Assembly: GCF_029255185.1 (NCBI RefSeq)
Contig: NZ_JAPUVO010000124.1
Span: 1-64,000 of the forward strand
Source: Propionivibrio sp.
GTDB taxonomy: Bacteria > Pseudomonadota > Gammaproteobacteria > Burkholderiales > Rhodocyclaceae
Direction of reading: 5' to 3'
DNA: 64,000 nt
The notes below the pieces were generated by a model. The model made no database searches. It was not told the DNA's origin and saw only the letters and a list, made by a program, of their open reading frames with translations. Each line of letters opens with the position of its first letter. Positions within the stretch are counted from its first letter, which is position 1. Positions 34,437 through 45,386 of the stretch are shown one piece after another. The position numbers were made by a program, and so were the translations under genes.

Positions 34437-35744
34437 TCAGGCAAATGGGTGGCGGCGGAGAATCGTCTCTGTACGTTCCGGCCCGGTTGATATGATGTCG
34501 ATCGGTATTTCACACAAGGCTTCAATCCGCGCAAGATAGGCCCGGGCGGCCTCAGGCAAGGCTTCCTGCCGGGTCGCGCCGACGGTGGACTCGGTCCAGC
34601 CGGGCATGCTTTCAAGGATGGGTTCGCAATCAGCCACCTCGTCGGAACCCATCGGCAGCAGCTTGATCACCCTCCCGTTGAGCTGATAACCGGTGCAGAT
34701 CTTCAGTTCGGTGAGGCCATCGAGCACATCAAGCTTGGTGATGCACAGGCCGGTGACGCCATTGATTTGAATCGAGCGCTTGAGCGCGGGAACATCAAAC
34801 CATCCGCAGCGACGCTTGCGCCCGGTGACTGTGCCAAACTCGCGGCCCTTCTGCGACATTTGATGGCCGGGAACACCGGTGGTCTCGATATCGAGTTCGC
34901 TTGGAAAAGGTCCGCCGCCAACGCGCGTGCAATAGGCCTTGGTAATCCCCAGCACATAGTGCAGCATGCCCGGTCCGACGCCCGCACCTGCTGATGCCTG
35001 ACCAGCGACGCAGTTCGACGACGTAACGAAGGGGTAAGTCCCGTGGTCGATGTCGAGCAAGGCTCCCTGTGCGCCTTCAAAAAGAAGGTTCTGACCGGCC
35101 TTGTTGGCCTCATGCAGCGCGGCAGAGACGTCAGCAACCATCGGCCTGATTATTTGCGCATCGGCCATCGCCTGCGCGAGAATGGTCTCGAAGTCGACGG
35201 CCTGCGCACCGAGGTACTTGGTCAGGACAAAATTATGGTAGTCGAGGTTTTCCTTGAGCTTCTCGGCAAAACGCGCTGGGTAGAAGAGGTCGTAAACACG
35301 CAGGGCGCGGCGCGCCACCTTGTCTTCATAGGTCGGCCCAATCCCCTTGCCGGTGGTGCCTATCCTGACATCAGCGGTCTTGGCCGACTCGCGGGCGCGA
35401 TCGAGTGCCGAGTGGTAACCCAGGATAAGCGGGCAGCCCGGACTGATTTTCAAGCGCGAACGAACCTCGATGCCACCGGCCTCCAGTTCATCAATCTCGG
35501 AAAGCAGATGGTGGATATCCAGCACAACACCATTTCCGATATAGCAGTTGATTCCAGGGTGAACGATGCCCGAAGGCACCAGATTAAGTTTATAGACCTT
35601 CTCTCCAACAACAAGCGTATGCCCGGCGTTGTGGCCGCCCTGAAAACGCACGACGCCCTGAGCGTGATCGGTCAACCAGTCGACGATTTTACCCTTGCCC
35701 TCATCGCCCCACTGGGTACCAACTACTACGACGTTCTTAGCCAT
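34437..35744 (-). CDS. purA: Adenylosuccinate synthetase
   Basis: A 435-residue enzyme converting IMP, aspartate and GTP to adenylosuccinate in AMP synthesis. It shows [16 protein letters not shown] at the start, [24 protein letters not shown], the [19 protein letters not shown] block and the [10 protein letters not shown] region. The ATG at 35744 begins [13 protein letters not shown], the family start; the frame is open for 13 more codons without homology. The hisZ stop lies eight bases upstream, a conserved hisZ-purA pairing in betaproteobacteria. Confidence 0.97.
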   Translation of the reverse strand: MAKNVVVVGTQWGDEGKGKIVDWLTDHAQGVVRFQGGHNAGHTLVVGEKVYKLNLVPSGIVHPGINCYIGNGVVLDIHHLLSEIDELEAGGIEVRSRLKISPGCPLILGYHSALDRARESAKTADVRIGTTGKGIGPTYEDKVARRALRVYDLFYPARFAEKLKENLDYHNFVLTKYLGAQAVDFETILAQAMADAQIIRPMVADVSAALHEANKAGQNLLFEGAQGALLDIDHGTYPFVTSSNCVAGQASAGAGVGPGMLHYVLGITKAYCTRVGGGPFPSELDIETTGVPGHQMSQKGREFGTVTGRKRRCGWFDVPALKRSIQINGVTGLCITKLDVLDGLTELKICTGYQLNGRVIKLLPMGSDEVADCEPILESMPGWTESTVGATRQEALPEAARAYLARIEALCEIPIDIISTGPERTETILRRHPFA

Positions 35745-35752
35745 TTTTCCAA

Positions 35753-36907
35753 TCAGTCCTTGGTAATTTCTTGAGTAATCCATTGCTCATTGCATTTGAC
35801 CAGTTGGCGGTCGCAGGCAGGCCCTTCGCTGCCCGCTGTTCCCGGCAAAAGTTCGACGACGACCTCACCCAGTTCACGCAAGGCAGCGATACGTGCTGCC
35901 AGGGCGCCATCCGTCGCCGAATAGGGCGCCAGAATGGCGCCTGCCGGCGTGCTGCTGGCTGCCAGGCGGGCAACTTCGCGCAAATCCATCGAAAAACCAG
36001 TTGCCGGCCGGGAACGGCCAAAGTCTTTGCCAACGCCGTCGTAGCGCCCCCCTTGCGCAATGGCACTGGGGAAACCGGGGTAGTAGGCGGCGAAAACAAC
36101 ACCGTTGTGGTAGTGATAACCGCGCAGATCAGCCAGATCGAATGACAGTGGCAATTCCGGCATGGCCGTTTGCAAGTAGCGCATCGTAGCCAGGGCCGAA
36201 GAGATTTCGGGCAGCCCGGGCAATTCTCGGACGGCGGTTTCCAGGATATCAACGCCACCGTAGAGTTCAGGCAAACGCAGGAAGGCGGACCGATAGGGCT
36301 CGGCCACCTTGGCGCAGCATTCGTGCAAACTCGGAATATCCTTGAGCTGCAAGAGTTGCAGAATCCTTGCCTCAGTCTCTGTGTCAAGAGCGGCGGCAGC
36401 GGCCAGGGCGCGGAACACCCCGACATGTCCAATATCAATGCGTGAAGGGGGGGTGCCAGCGGTCTTGAGTGCTGCCGCCAGCAGTCGAATCGCTTCCAGA
36501 TCGGCCTCAACGCCAGCGAAACCATACAGTTCCGCACCCAGTTGAATTGGCTCCCGGCTGGCCGCCAGAGAGGCCGGCAGCGTATGCAGAACGCTATCGC
36601 AATAGCACAGGCGCGTCACACCCTGCCGGTTGAGTAAATGCGCATCGATGCGTGCGACCTGAGGCGTCATGTCGGCGCGCAAACCGAGCGTGCGCCCGGA
36701 AAGCTGGTCGACCAGCTTGAAAGTGCGCAGCGTAAGATCAGACCCCGAGCCGGTGAGCAGGGAGTCCAGGTATTCCAGCAGCGGCGGCATGACAAGTTCA
36801 TAACCATGGACGCGAAAAAGATCAAGCACCGCGCGGCGAAGACGCTCTATCTGGGCCGCTTCATGCGGCAGCGCATCAGCAATGTATGCGGGCAGTAGCC
36901 AGTTCAT
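35753..36907 (-). CDS. hisZ: ATP phosphoribosyltransferase regulatory subunit
   Basis: A 384-residue HisRS-like paralogue that activates the short HisG enzyme in histidine synthesis. It has class II synthetase blocks: [40 protein letters not shown] ([12 protein letters not shown]) and GFSMDL. It lacks the C-terminal anticodon-binding domain of HisRS, which separates it from the true hisS at 44-45 kb in this window. Its start overlaps the DUF2065 stop by four bases. Presence of hisZ implies a short-form hisG elsewhere in the genome. Confidence 0.94.
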   Translation of the reverse strand: MNWLLPAYIADALPHEAAQIERLRRAVLDLFRVHGYELVMPPLLEYLDSLLTGSGSDLTLRTFKLVDQLSGRTLGLRADMTPQVARIDAHLLNRQGVTRLCYCDSVLHTLPASLAASREPIQLGAELYGFAGVEADLEAIRLLAAALKTAGTPPSRIDIGHVGVFRALAAAAALDTETEARILQLLQLKDIPSLHECCAKVAEPYRSAFLRLPELYGGVDILETAVRELPGLPEISSALATMRYLQTAMPELPLSFDLADLRGYHYHNGVVFAAYYPGFPSAIAQGGRYDGVGKDFGRSRPATGFSMDLREVARLAASSTPAGAILAPYSATDGALAARIAALRELGEVVVELLPGTAGSEGPACDRQLVKCNEQWITQEITKD

Positions 36908-37089
36908 CTAAAAACCATCAACAGGAATAGGCCGACCAGCATCGAAGTCAGGCCAATAAAACGAATCTGTCCATCCGAGAGCTGAATCAGACGACGAAAG
37001 GTTTCACGCCAGACGGCTGGCGCGAGAAAAGGAACCAGGCCTTCGAGCACCAGCATCAGCGCGAAAGCAATGAGCAGGCCGGTGCTCAT
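36904..37089 (-). CDS. DUF2065 (YjeT-like) inner membrane protein
   Basis: A 61-residue protein with two hydrophobic helices ([20 protein letters not shown] and [19 protein letters not shown]) around a basic loop containing [17 protein letters not shown]. This is the DUF2065/YjeT family, always found next to hflC. It overlaps hflC and hisZ by four bases at each end. Function is unknown; the conserved position suggests a link with the HflKC complex. Confidence 0.88.
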   Translation of the reverse strand: MSTGLLIAFALMLVLEGLVPFLAPAVWRETFRRLIQLSDGQIRFIGLTSMLVGLFLLMVFR

Positions 37090-37976
37090 TTACCCGATTT
37101 TTCGCTGCCTCGACCGACACTCTTCATGTACTTGAAAAAGTCGGAGTTGGGCTCGACAACAATGATGTCGTTCTTGCTCTTGAAGCTGTTGCGATAGGCT
37201 TCGAGGCTACGGTAAAAGGCATAGAACTCGGGATTCTGGTTGAAAGCCTGGGCATAGGTGGCGGTCGCCTTGGCATCGCCCTCGCCCTTCATTTTTTGCG
37301 CTTCGCGATAGGCTTCGGCGACGATCACTTCGCGCTGCTTGTCCGCATCCGCACGGATTTTCTCGGCTTCGGCAGAACCCTCCGAGCGTAGTTCATTGGC
37401 TACCCGTTTACGCTCGGCTTCCATACGACGGTAGACCGATTCGCTGACTTCGGTTGGCAGATCAACACGCTTCACCCGAACATCAACAATTTGAACACCG
37501 ATCTTGCGCGCATCGAGATCAGCCTTTTCACGCATCTGCTCCATGATCTTGTCGCGCTCACCGGAAACCACGTCATGAACGGTTCGCTTGCCAAACTCCT
37601 CGCGCAAACCGGCATTGACCGTTTGCGACAGACGCGTTTTGGCCCGCATCTCATCACCGGCAACCGAAACATAATAAAGCTTGGGGTCGACAATCTTCCA
37701 TTTGACAAAGGAATCAACCAGCACATTCTTCTTTTCCGAAGTAATGAAACGCTCCGGCTCAGACGTGTCGAGGGTAAGAATCCGCTTGTCGAAGTAGCGA
37801 ACGTTCTGGATCATCGGCCACTTGAAGTACAGCCCCGGGTCGGCGATGACTTCACGCACTTCCCCGAGCTGGAAGACAATGGCAAACTGCCGCTGATCGA
37901 CCGTAAAAATTGATGTGCCAAGAACGGCCAGAACTGCCGCAACAACGGCGGCTGTGAAATTCAAACCGGCTTTCAT
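37086..37976 (-). CDS. hflC: Protease modulator HflC
   Basis: A 296-residue SPFH/Band 7 protein: one N-terminal membrane helix, then the periplasmic band-7 domain (FTVDQRQFAIVFQLGEV, VDSFVKWKIVDPKLYY, IVDVRVKRVDLPTEVSESVYRRMEAERKRVANELRSEG). Conserved helices with EAYREAQKMKGEGDAKA follow. With HflK it forms the cage that limits FtsH protease access in the inner membrane. Its ATG overlaps the hflK stop by one base, and its stop overlaps the DUF2065 start. Confidence 0.96.
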   Translation of the reverse strand: MKAGLNFTAAVVAAVLAVLGTSIFTVDQRQFAIVFQLGEVREVIADPGLYFKWPMIQNVRYFDKRILTLDTSEPERFITSEKKNVLVDSFVKWKIVDPKLYYVSVAGDEMRAKTRLSQTVNAGLREEFGKRTVHDVVSGERDKIMEQMREKADLDARKIGVQIVDVRVKRVDLPTEVSESVYRRMEAERKRVANELRSEGSAEAEKIRADADKQREVIVAEAYREAQKMKGEGDAKATATYAQAFNQNPEFYAFYRSLEAYRNSFKSKNDIIVVEPNSDFFKYMKSVGRGSEKSGK

Positions 37977-39232
37977 TATCGTGCCTCCCGATCACGTGAG
38001 CGCAAGGCGTCACGCGACCGCGCTTCGGTTTTATCCACCACCTGCGGCGGGGTGTCATTGGATACCACGGTTCCTGAACGAACCTGCGCCGGCATCTCGG
38101 CGCTACTGCCAACGCTATCAGGTGGCATCAACGCTCCTCCGGCGGCATGCATCAGTTTGTCGAGCGGCAGATAGAGCAGATTACCCTGGCCCTTGGCATC
38201 GACCATCACCTTGCTGGTGCTGGAATAGACCTGCTGCATGGTTTCCAGATACATGCGACTGCGCGTCACCTCCGGCGCCTTGGCGTATTCAGCCTGGATC
38301 TGCCTGAAGCGACTGGCATCGCCCTCGGCCGTGGCAATCAGACGCTGCTTGTAACCGTCCGCTTCCTGCATCAGACGGGCGGCCGTACCTCTGGCTTTCG
38401 GAACCACGTCATTGGCATAGGCCTGGCCTTCGTTCTTCTGGCGCTCGCGATCCTGCCCCGATTTTACGGCATCATCAAAGGCTGCCTGGACCTGCTCGGG
38501 GGGTTGTGCATTCTGCATCGTCACCTTGGAAATCAGGATGCCGGTCTTGTAGCGATCAAGAATCTCCTGCATGAGGTTAGACGCCTTGACCGCGATTTGC
38601 TCGCGCCCCTCGTAGAGAACGAAGTCCATCTTGCTCTTGCCAACGATTTCGCGAATTGCCGTTTCGGCGACCTGCATCACCGCTTCGTCTGGGGTTCGAT
38701 TGTTGAAGATGTAGTCAACAGGATCCTTGAGGATGTACTGGACGGCGAACTGGATGTTGATGATGTTTTCGTCATCGGTGAGCATCAGCGCTTCCTTGAG
38801 CACCTTATTCTTCTCGCTGCCGCGATAACCGACTTCGATCGTGCGCACGCCGGAAATATTGACCAGCTCATGCGACTGGATCGGATAGGGTAAGCGCCAG
38901 CGCAAACCGGACTCCGTGCTTTCCTTATACTTGCCAAACTGCAAGACAAGGCCACGCTGCGAGGCATCGACAATGTAAAAACCACTGGCCAGCCAGACGA
39001 TCAGCACAATACCGACCAGCAGGCCGATGCCGCCGCCAAGAAACTTGGGGTTGAACTCGACCGGCGGGCGATTACCACCGCCACCACCGCCATCGCCGCT
39101 AGCACCGCCCTTCTTGTCAAACAGGCCTGACAGGCGACGATTCAGATCGCGCCACAATTCTTCGAGGTCGGGCGGCCCCTGATTCGGCCGCTTGCCGCCA
39201 CCATTGCCCCACTGAGGATCGTTAAGCGACAT
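37976..39232 (-). CDS. hflK: FtsH protease activity modulator HflK
   Basis: A 418-residue partner of HflC. A Gly/Asn/Pro-rich cytoplasmic N-terminus (WGNGGGKRPNQGPPDLEELWRDL, GGGGGNRPP) precedes one membrane helix (about 75-95) and a band-7 domain with RGLVLQFGKYKE, LTDDENIINIQFAVQY and the long helix RERQKNEGQAYANDV. The start at 39232 (MSLNDPQWGN) agrees with the family, leaving a 20-base gap to hflX. The frame is open for eight more codons upstream without homology. Confidence 0.96.
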   Translation of the reverse strand: MSLNDPQWGNGGGKRPNQGPPDLEELWRDLNRRLSGLFDKKGGASGDGGGGGGNRPPVEFNPKFLGGGIGLLVGIVLIVWLASGFYIVDASQRGLVLQFGKYKESTESGLRWRLPYPIQSHELVNISGVRTIEVGYRGSEKNKVLKEALMLTDDENIINIQFAVQYILKDPVDYIFNNRTPDEAVMQVAETAIREIVGKSKMDFVLYEGREQIAVKASNLMQEILDRYKTGILISKVTMQNAQPPEQVQAAFDDAVKSGQDRERQKNEGQAYANDVVPKARGTAARLMQEADGYKQRLIATAEGDASRFRQIQAEYAKAPEVTRSRMYLETMQQVYSSTSKVMVDAKGQGNLLYLPLDKLMHAAGGALMPPDSVGSSAEMPAQVRSGTVVSNDTPPQVVDKTEARSRDALRSRDREAR

Positions 39233-39252
39233 GAGTAATCCAATACTTGAAA

Positions 39253-40425
39253 TCATAGAGAGATGCCTGGGTCCGAAATAATATCAGGGTTGAGCGAAGC
39301 GTCACCGGCCATCGGCCGAGTACGTGAAGCGCCAAGTTTATCAAGTGCAATCTCGGCCAGCGCCTCGCGCAGCAAGGGCAAACCATCACCACATTTCGCA
39401 CTGACTCGAACACGGATGATTCTATCATACTCATCCCGTTCGACGACCGACGGCAGCCCGCTCAGATCCTGCTTGTTCAACACAATCAGTTGCCGAACCT
39501 CACTGGCGCCGATTTGCCCGAGAACTTTATCGACTTCGGCAACCTGAGCCTCACGGGCAGGACTGGCTGAATCAACAATATGCAACAGAAGATCAGCCTG
39601 TGCGGTGGCCTCCAGCGTCGCGTGAAAAGCCGCCACCAGTTCGTGCGGCAGATCGCGGATAAAGCCGACCGTGTCGGAAATGACGATATTCCCGGCTTCG
39701 CCCAACCAGAGCTTGCGCGAGGTGGTGTCGAGCGTGGCAAACAGTTGATTGGCAGCATAGGCGCCGGCATGGGTCAGCGCATTGAAAAGCGTTGATTTAC
39801 CAGCATTGGTGTAGCCGACGAGCGATACGTTCAAAACCTCGCCGCGCCCGCGTGACTTGCGTTGCACGCCGCGCTGACGTTCCAGTCGGCCCAGCCGCTC
39901 CTTGAGTTGCTTGACCCGTTTGCCGAGCAGACGGCGATCGGTTTCGAGCTGGGTTTCGCCCGGGCCACGCAGCCCGATGCCGCCTTTTTGACGCTCCAGA
40001 TGGGTCCAGCCACGAACCAGTCGAGTCGCGAGATGACCCAGTTGCGCCAGTTCGACCTGTAGCTTCCCCTCCGAGCTCTGCGCCCGTTGGGCAAAGATAT
40101 CAAGGATCAGGCTGGTCCGGTCAATAACCCGGCACTGCAACGTACGCTCCAGATTGCGCTCCTGGGCGGGCGACAAGGCGTGATTAAAAACGACAAGATT
40201 GGCGCCATGCGCGGCAACTTCGGCAGCCACTTCCTGCACCTTGCCCTTGCCGGCGAAAGTCGCCGGATCAGGGCTCTGTCGCCGCCCATGAATCACTGAG
40301 CAAACGACAGCGCCGGCCGATTCGGTGAGCAGGCGCACCTCTTCGAGTTGCTCGGCAATATCGTTGTAGCCAAAATCGAGCTGAACGACGACCGCACGTT
40401 CACCAGCGGCGGGGCGTTCAAGCAT
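39253..40425 (-). CDS. hflX: GTPase HflX
   Basis: A 390-residue ribosome-associated GTPase. The N-terminal HflX domain (GKGKVQEVAAEV, FNHALSPAQERNLER, LVRGWTHLERQKGGIGLRGPGETQLETDRR) is followed by a helical linker and a TRAFAC GTPase domain with GYTNAGKST, DTVGFIRDLPH and NKQD. It splits stalled or heat-damaged 70S ribosomes. It lies 64 bases downstream of hfq, the conserved hfq-hflX-hflKC order. Confidence 0.96.
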   Translation of the reverse strand: MLERPAAGERAVVVQLDFGYNDIAEQLEEVRLLTESAGAVVCSVIHGRRQSPDPATFAGKGKVQEVAAEVAAHGANLVVFNHALSPAQERNLERTLQCRVIDRTSLILDIFAQRAQSSEGKLQVELAQLGHLATRLVRGWTHLERQKGGIGLRGPGETQLETDRRLLGKRVKQLKERLGRLERQRGVQRKSRGRGEVLNVSLVGYTNAGKSTLFNALTHAGAYAANQLFATLDTTSRKLWLGEAGNIVISDTVGFIRDLPHELVAAFHATLEATAQADLLLHIVDSASPAREAQVAEVDKVLGQIGASEVRQLIVLNKQDLSGLPSVVERDEYDRIIRVRVSAKCGDGLPLLREALAEIALDKLGASRTRPMAGDASLNPDIISDPGISL

Positions 40426-40489
40426 TGAGGCGTTTTACGTAATGAGGGAACAAAGGTTTGGGCTATCGAGACAGCCTGCCATTGAAGTG

Positions 40490-40729
40490 TCAGACGTCGT
40501 CGCTGCCTTCCTGCTGGACACTGACCGGACGCGAAGGCACCACCGTCGATATGGCATGTTTGTAGACCATCTGGGTAACAGTATTCTTGAGCAGCACGAC
40601 GTATTGGTCGAATGATTCAACCTGCCCCTGCAATTTGATGCCATTGACCAGATAGATGGAGACCGGCACATGCTCGCGACGCAGCACATTGAGAAACGGG
40701 TCTTGTAAGAGTTGCCCTTTATTGCTCAT
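40490..40729 (-). CDS. hfq: RNA chaperone Hfq
   Basis: A 79-residue Sm-like protein: [43 protein letters not shown] is Sm1 and [15 protein letters not shown] is Sm2. It forms hexamers that pair small RNAs with mRNAs. The ATG at 40729 begins the family N-terminus; the longer frame up to 41062 overlaps der and has no homology. The acidic tail is short (QQEGSDDV), as in betaproteobacteria. Confidence 0.97.
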   Translation of the reverse strand: MSNKGQLLQDPFLNVLRREHVPVSIYLVNGIKLQGQVESFDQYVVLLKNTVTQMVYKHAISTVVPSRPVSVQQEGSDDV

Positions 40730-40814
40730 GGTTAGAACTCCATGTTTCGTTGTTGGTATGAGGCCGGCTAGCTTAATTGATTTCAAGTATGTTTGCCATA
40801 CAAACCCGAATCGA

Positions 40815-42254
40815 TCACCTGGGCCTCGGCTTGGCTTTTGAGGCCGCTCCAGGATCGGGTTTGACTGGTCCTCTGGTTTTTGGTTTCGGTTTTTCTTCGG
40901 CTTTGGGTCTACGTCGGTTCTGTTCAGCCGGTTTGCGATCGGCAAAGGGGTTTGTTGATACATTGAACTGGATGCGTAGCGGTGTTCCCTGTAGCTTGAA
41001 TACCTCGCGGAAAACATGCTCCAGGTAGCGACGATACGAATCGGACACCTTGTCCAGTGCATTGCCGTGAATAACGATGACCGGCGGGTTGCGTCCCCCC
41101 TGGTGGGCGTAGCGCAGCTTGGGGCGGAAAATTCCGTTGCGCGGAGGTGACTGTTTTGCCACGGCGTCGATCAGCGTGCGCGTCAATTGCGGCGTCGACA
41201 GATTGGCTGTTGCCGCCTTGTAGGCGGCATCGACCGAACGGAAAACGTGTTCCAGGCCCTGCCCCTTGAGCGCCGAGACATAGTGGAAGTTGGCAAAATC
41301 AAGAAACTTCAGCTTGGCTTCAAGATCACCCTTGAGTTGGTCCCGAACGTAGGGATCAAGGCCATCCCACTTGTTGACCGCAACCACCAGGGCACGACCC
41401 GATTCAACGACGAATCCGGCAATATGGGCGTCCTGGTCGGAAATATCCTGCTGGGCATCAAGCACAAGAATCACCACGTGGGCATCCTCGATCGATTGCA
41501 GGGTCTTGATCACCGAGAACTTCTCGACGGTTTCGAAAACCTTGCCCTTGCGCCGCAAACCCGCTGTATCGATCAGCGTGTAGTGTTTTCCGGCGCGTTC
41601 GAAATCGACGTAGATGGCGTCACGGGTTGTTCCCGGCTGATCGAAGGCAATGACCCGCTCTTCTCCGAGTACGGCATTGATCATTGTGCTTTTGCCGACG
41701 TTTGGACGCCCGACGATCGCCACCTTCAGAACATCGTTTTCGCTGTCGTTTTCTTCCGGTTCGGGATAGGGTTCGAGCGCCAGTTCGATGACCCCGCGCA
41801 CCCCTTCACCATGGGTTGCTGAAATGGCGCAGGGCTCCCCCAGGCCAAGCTCATGAAAATCGGCGATGACAATGCCCTGATTCATGCCTTCGGCCTTGTT
41901 GACCGCGACAAACACCGGTCGCGCCGCCTTGCGCAGCTTGTTGGCGATGTCCTTGTCGAGGGCGGTAATCCCGGTTCGGCCATCAACGACGAAAATGATC
42001 GCGTCGGCTTCGGCAATGGCCTGCTCGGTCTGCCGCGCCATCTCGTGCATGATGCCGTCTTTGGCGAGCGGCTCGAAACCTCCGGTATCAACGACCAGAT
42101 AGGGCTTGCTGCCGAGCTTTCCGTGGCCGTAATGACGATCACGGGTGAGGCCCGGAATATCGGCAACTAGCGCGTCACGCGTCTTGGTCAGGCGGTTGAA
42201 AAGCGTTGATTTTCCTACGTTCGGACGGCCGACAATGACGATGCTTGGTTTCAT
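40815..42254 (-). CDS. der: Ribosome-associated GTPase Der (EngA)
   Basis: A 479-residue protein with two tandem GTPase domains, each starting GRPNVGKST (about residues 8 and 184), with TDxGG-type ([10 protein letters not shown]) and DTAGLRRKG switch II regions, NKAEG and NKWDG G4 motifs, and a C-terminal KH-like domain ([25 protein letters not shown]). Der acts in 50S subunit maturation. The extra C-terminal tail is Lys/Pro/Arg-rich. It overlaps bamB by four bases. Confidence 0.97.
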   Translation of the reverse strand: MKPSIVIVGRPNVGKSTLFNRLTKTRDALVADIPGLTRDRHYGHGKLGSKPYLVVDTGGFEPLAKDGIMHEMARQTEQAIAEADAIIFVVDGRTGITALDKDIANKLRKAARPVFVAVNKAEGMNQGIVIADFHELGLGEPCAISATHGEGVRGVIELALEPYPEPEENDSENDVLKVAIVGRPNVGKSTMINAVLGEERVIAFDQPGTTRDAIYVDFERAGKHYTLIDTAGLRRKGKVFETVEKFSVIKTLQSIEDAHVVILVLDAQQDISDQDAHIAGFVVESGRALVVAVNKWDGLDPYVRDQLKGDLEAKLKFLDFANFHYVSALKGQGLEHVFRSVDAAYKAATANLSTPQLTRTLIDAVAKQSPPRNGIFRPKLRYAHQGGRNPPVIVIHGNALDKVSDSYRRYLEHVFREVFKLQGTPLRIQFNVSTNPFADRKPAEQNRRRPKAEEKPKPKTRGPVKPDPGAASKAKPRPR

Positions 42255-43396
42255 TGCGCCTCTATGGCGTAAACACCGCCGTTGCTTGTTTGCACCAGCA
42301 AACCACTGCCCAGCGCCTGCAAGGGCGCAACAACCGGACTCCCGTCGGTCGTCAGGCGAGCAACAAAGGAGCCGTCGTCTCGACTCAAAAAATGCACCAC
42401 ACCCTGAGCATCGGCTACGGCGATCAGGCCACGGCGCGCCAGGGGAGCAGTAACACGTCGCTGGAAAAGTTTGTCCTGCTTCCAGATACTGGCGCCGCTG
42501 GCCATGTCGAGTGCATGCACCGAGCCTTTGTCGTCGGTCACGTAAAGGTAGCGCGCATCAATGGTCAGCCCAACGGCGCTGGACAGATCGCGCGCCCAGT
42601 TGAGGTTGCCGTTGCCCAGATCAAAGCAGGCAACGCGCCCTTGAAAGGCCACGGCGCAGATGGTACGCCCGGAAATAACCGGGACACTGGTGATATCCGC
42701 CACGCGGTCAAGCTCGGTCGACCCTTTGGGCAAGGCCACCGTACCCTCCCACAAGACCGCACCATTGGCCGTACTGACCGCAATCAGCTTGCCGCCGGGG
42801 AAACCGGCGAAAACAAATTTTCCATCGATGACCGGGCCGGCGGTAACGCGCAGGGAAAGCGCTGGTGTCGGACGTTGATAGATCCATTTGCGCTTGCCGT
42901 CGAGCGCATCGTAGGCAGCCAGTCGGTTGTCGCCGCTGCGTACAACGACAAGGCCGCCACCCAGAGCAGGTGAAGAAAGAATCTCGCTGCTGGCCCTGAC
43001 TTTCCACAAAAGTTTCCCGTCGGCGCTGGAAAATGCCAGCAGATCACCTTTCGGCGAACCGACCACGACCATGCTGTCATCAGCGCCGACGCCACCGGAA
43101 AGCGTCTGTCCAACATTGATTTTCCAGACCAGCTTGCCGTCGTCGATGCGCAGCAGAGTGCCATTATTGCCAGCGGCATAGACCGAGGAACCAACTACGG
43201 CTGGGACAAAGGTATAAACATCGCTCTTGCCGACGCTTTCACGCCACAGGACACGCGCTTCCGCCGTCGCCTTGATTGCTTGCAGCTCGGCCATTTTCGG
43301 CCCGCTGCTGGTGAAGGGATTCATCGACTCAAGCGTCGAGCAAGCGGCCAGCGCCAGCGTTGTTGACAGCAAAGCGGCAGCGAGGCCCTTGGTCAT
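42251..43396 (-). CDS. bamB: Outer membrane protein assembly factor BamB
   Basis: A 381-residue lipoprotein of the BAM complex: lipobox LAAC with Cys19, then an eight-bladed PQQ-type propeller with repeats such as [34 protein letters not shown] and [17 protein letters not shown]. BamB assists BamA in inserting beta-barrel proteins. It starts at the last base of yfgM and its end overlaps der, the conserved yfgM-bamB-der order. Confidence 0.95.
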   Translation of the reverse strand: MTKGLAAALLSTTLALAACSTLESMNPFTSSGPKMAELQAIKATAEARVLWRESVGKSDVYTFVPAVVGSSVYAAGNNGTLLRIDDGKLVWKINVGQTLSGGVGADDSMVVVGSPKGDLLAFSSADGKLLWKVRASSEILSSPALGGGLVVVRSGDNRLAAYDALDGKRKWIYQRPTPALSLRVTAGPVIDGKFVFAGFPGGKLIAVSTANGAVLWEGTVALPKGSTELDRVADITSVPVISGRTICAVAFQGRVACFDLGNGNLNWARDLSSAVGLTIDARYLYVTDDKGSVHALDMASGASIWKQDKLFQRRVTAPLARRGLIAVADAQGVVHFLSRDDGSFVARLTTDGSPVVAPLQALGSGLLVQTSNGGVYAIEAQ

Positions 43397-44079
43397 TACT
43401 TGCTCCCGCCCAGCGCATCGAGTTTCTGCTGCAACAGTTCGCGATAGACGGCATTGGACTGGCCTTGCCAGCTCTGCGCCAAATTCCTGCCCTTGCTGTT
43501 CGCGTCATCAAGCCTGGCCAGCGCGCCCTGATAGGCGGCCAGCGCTTCGGCGCTCTTGCCCTGGGCGCTCAATATATCGCCGCGGTTATCGGCAAAGCGT
43601 GCTTCAAAACCGGGACTGACCGTGCCCTCGAGTTGCTGTAAGGCCTGAACGAAATCCTTTTCATCGAGCAGCACGGCAGCCAGACGCAAGCGCGCCACAT
43701 CGCGCAGTTCGTCCCTGCCATGCTCGATGACCCACAGCAGTTGCAGTTTGGCGGTTTTTACGTCACCGGCGTCAATCATCGCTTTGGCCGTCGTCAATGC
43801 GCCCAGCGCGGCGTAGCTCGTACTGCCAAATTTTTCGAGCAATTCGCCACTGGCCGCCTTGGTGCGTTGCGAATCTTTGTCCACAACTGCTTTCTGCAGG
43901 ACGTTATAGACCAGCGAAGCCTGCGCTGCCTGGTTGCGCTGATACCAGCTCCACCCCTGCCAGGCGATAACGACCAGCGCGACGGCCGTAAGCATGTTGA
44001 TCAATAGATTGCCGTGCTGCTTCCACCACGTCTTGATTTCGGCGAGTTGTTCCTGTTCTTCGAGGTCATAGGTTGCCAT
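43396..44079 (-). CDS. yfgM: YfgM family protein (ancillary SecYEG translocon subunit)
   Basis: A 227-residue single-pass membrane protein with a short cytoplasmic start ([24 protein letters not shown]), one membrane helix (LLINMLTAVALVVIAWQGW) and a periplasmic TPR-like domain. YfgM associates with the SecYEG translocon and PpiD. The ATG at 44079 uses the last base of the hisS stop (TAATG); a five-codon longer frame lies inside hisS. Length and layout are normal. Confidence 0.9.
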   Translation of the reverse strand: MATYDLEEQEQLAEIKTWWKQHGNLLINMLTAVALVVIAWQGWSWYQRNQAAQASLVYNVLQKAVVDKDSQRTKAASGELLEKFGSTSYAALGALTTAKAMIDAGDVKTAKLQLLWVIEHGRDELRDVARLRLAAVLLDEKDFVQALQQLEGTVSPGFEARFADNRGDILSAQGKSAEALAAYQGALARLDDANSKGRNLAQSWQGQSNAVYRELLQQKLDALGGSK

Positions 44080-45386
44080 TACGCATCTTCCCAATCCAAA
44101 AATAAATTCATTATTTCGTCGGCGACATGATCGACGCTGACTCTTTTCTGTTCACGCTTTTGTTCGTTCTGCTTCTCACCATTAGCACGCAAAGGCTTGA
44201 GCGTGACTTCGCCGGCATTCGCCTCATCGTCGCCGATGATCACGGCAAAGCTTGCTCCCGAGGCATCGGCCTTTTTCATTTGTGACTTGAAGCTGCCACC
44301 ACCGCAGTGGAACAGCACATCAATACCCTGATCACGCAAACCCTCGGCAACCCGGGGCGCCAGACGCGAAGCGGCTTCGCCCTGATGCACGAGATAGACG
44401 TCGATCCCTTCAAGCACCGGTTCGCCGCCCGCTTCCTGAATCAGCGTCAGCAAGCGCTCGACGCCCATGGCAAAACCGCAGGCCGGCGTCGGCTTGCCGC
44501 CAAGCTGTTCGACCAAACCATCGTAACGCCCGCCGGCGCAGACCGTACCTTGTGCGCCGAGACGGTCGGTCACCCACTCGAAGACGGTGAGATTGTAATA
44601 GTCAAGCCCGCGGACCAGGCGGGGATTGATCTCGTAGGGCAGACCGGCATCACGCAGAACCTGCTGCACCCCTTCGAAATGCGCAAGGGACTCGCTGCCC
44701 AGGTAATCAATCAGCCTGGGCGCAGCAACAATCATCTCCTGCATGGTCGGGTTCTTGCTGTCGAGTATGCGCAATGGATTGGTGTAAAGACGGCGCTTTG
44801 CCTCCTCGTCAAGCAGATCGACATCGTGCTCGAAATAGCGGATCAGTTCGAGCCGATGCCTGGCCCGCTCATCCGCCTGGCCCAGGGTATTTAACTGCAA
44901 TTTTATTCCGTCAAGGCCCAAATCATCCCAGAGGCGGGCGCCCATCAGGATCTGCTCGGCATCAATGTCGGGACCAGCAAAACCAAAGGACTCGACACCG
45001 ACCTGATTGAACTGGCGATAGCGCCCTTTCTGCGGCCGCTCGTGACGGAACATCTGCCCCATGTAATAAAGCCGTTGCGGCTGCTGCACCGCCAACTTGT
45101 GCTGAATTAGCGCTCGCACACAACCGGCCGTTCCTTCCGGACGCAGGGTGAGCGGTTCTCCGTTCAGGCTGTCAATAAAGGAATACATCTCCTTCTCGAC
45201 GATGTCGGTCACTTCGCCGATGGCGCGCTTGAAGAGCGGCGTCGGCTCAACGATAGGCAAGCGGATCGGCCGGTAGCCGTAGCTCTTGAGCCACGAACGG
45301 ACTGTTTCTTCAAAGACTTCCCAGAACTCGGCTGCGCCCGGCAGGATGTCGTTCATCCCGCGCACGGACTGGATATGTTGGCTCAC
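44079..45386 (-). CDS. hisS: Histidyl-tRNA synthetase
   Basis: A 435-residue class II synthetase. Motif 1 ([26 protein letters not shown]), [14 protein letters not shown], motif 2 [16 protein letters not shown], the histidine loops LVRGLDYYN and CAGGRYDGL, motif 3 [10 protein letters not shown], and a C-terminal anticodon-binding domain. An extra charged segment ([13 protein letters not shown]) sits near the end. Its start overlaps the ispG stop by four bases. It differs from the hisZ paralogue by having the anticodon domain. Confidence 0.97.
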   Translation of the reverse strand: MSQHIQSVRGMNDILPGAAEFWEVFEETVRSWLKSYGYRPIRLPIVEPTPLFKRAIGEVTDIVEKEMYSFIDSLNGEPLTLRPEGTAGCVRALIQHKLAVQQPQRLYYMGQMFRHERPQKGRYRQFNQVGVESFGFAGPDIDAEQILMGARLWDDLGLDGIKLQLNTLGQADERARHRLELIRYFEHDVDLLDEEAKRRLYTNPLRILDSKNPTMQEMIVAAPRLIDYLGSESLAHFEGVQQVLRDAGLPYEINPRLVRGLDYYNLTVFEWVTDRLGAQGTVCAGGRYDGLVEQLGGKPTPACGFAMGVERLLTLIQEAGGEPVLEGIDVYLVHQGEAASRLAPRVAEGLRDQGIDVLFHCGGGSFKSQMKKADASGASFAVIIGDDEANAGEVTLKPLRANGEKQNEQKREQKRVSVDHVADEIMNLFLDWEDA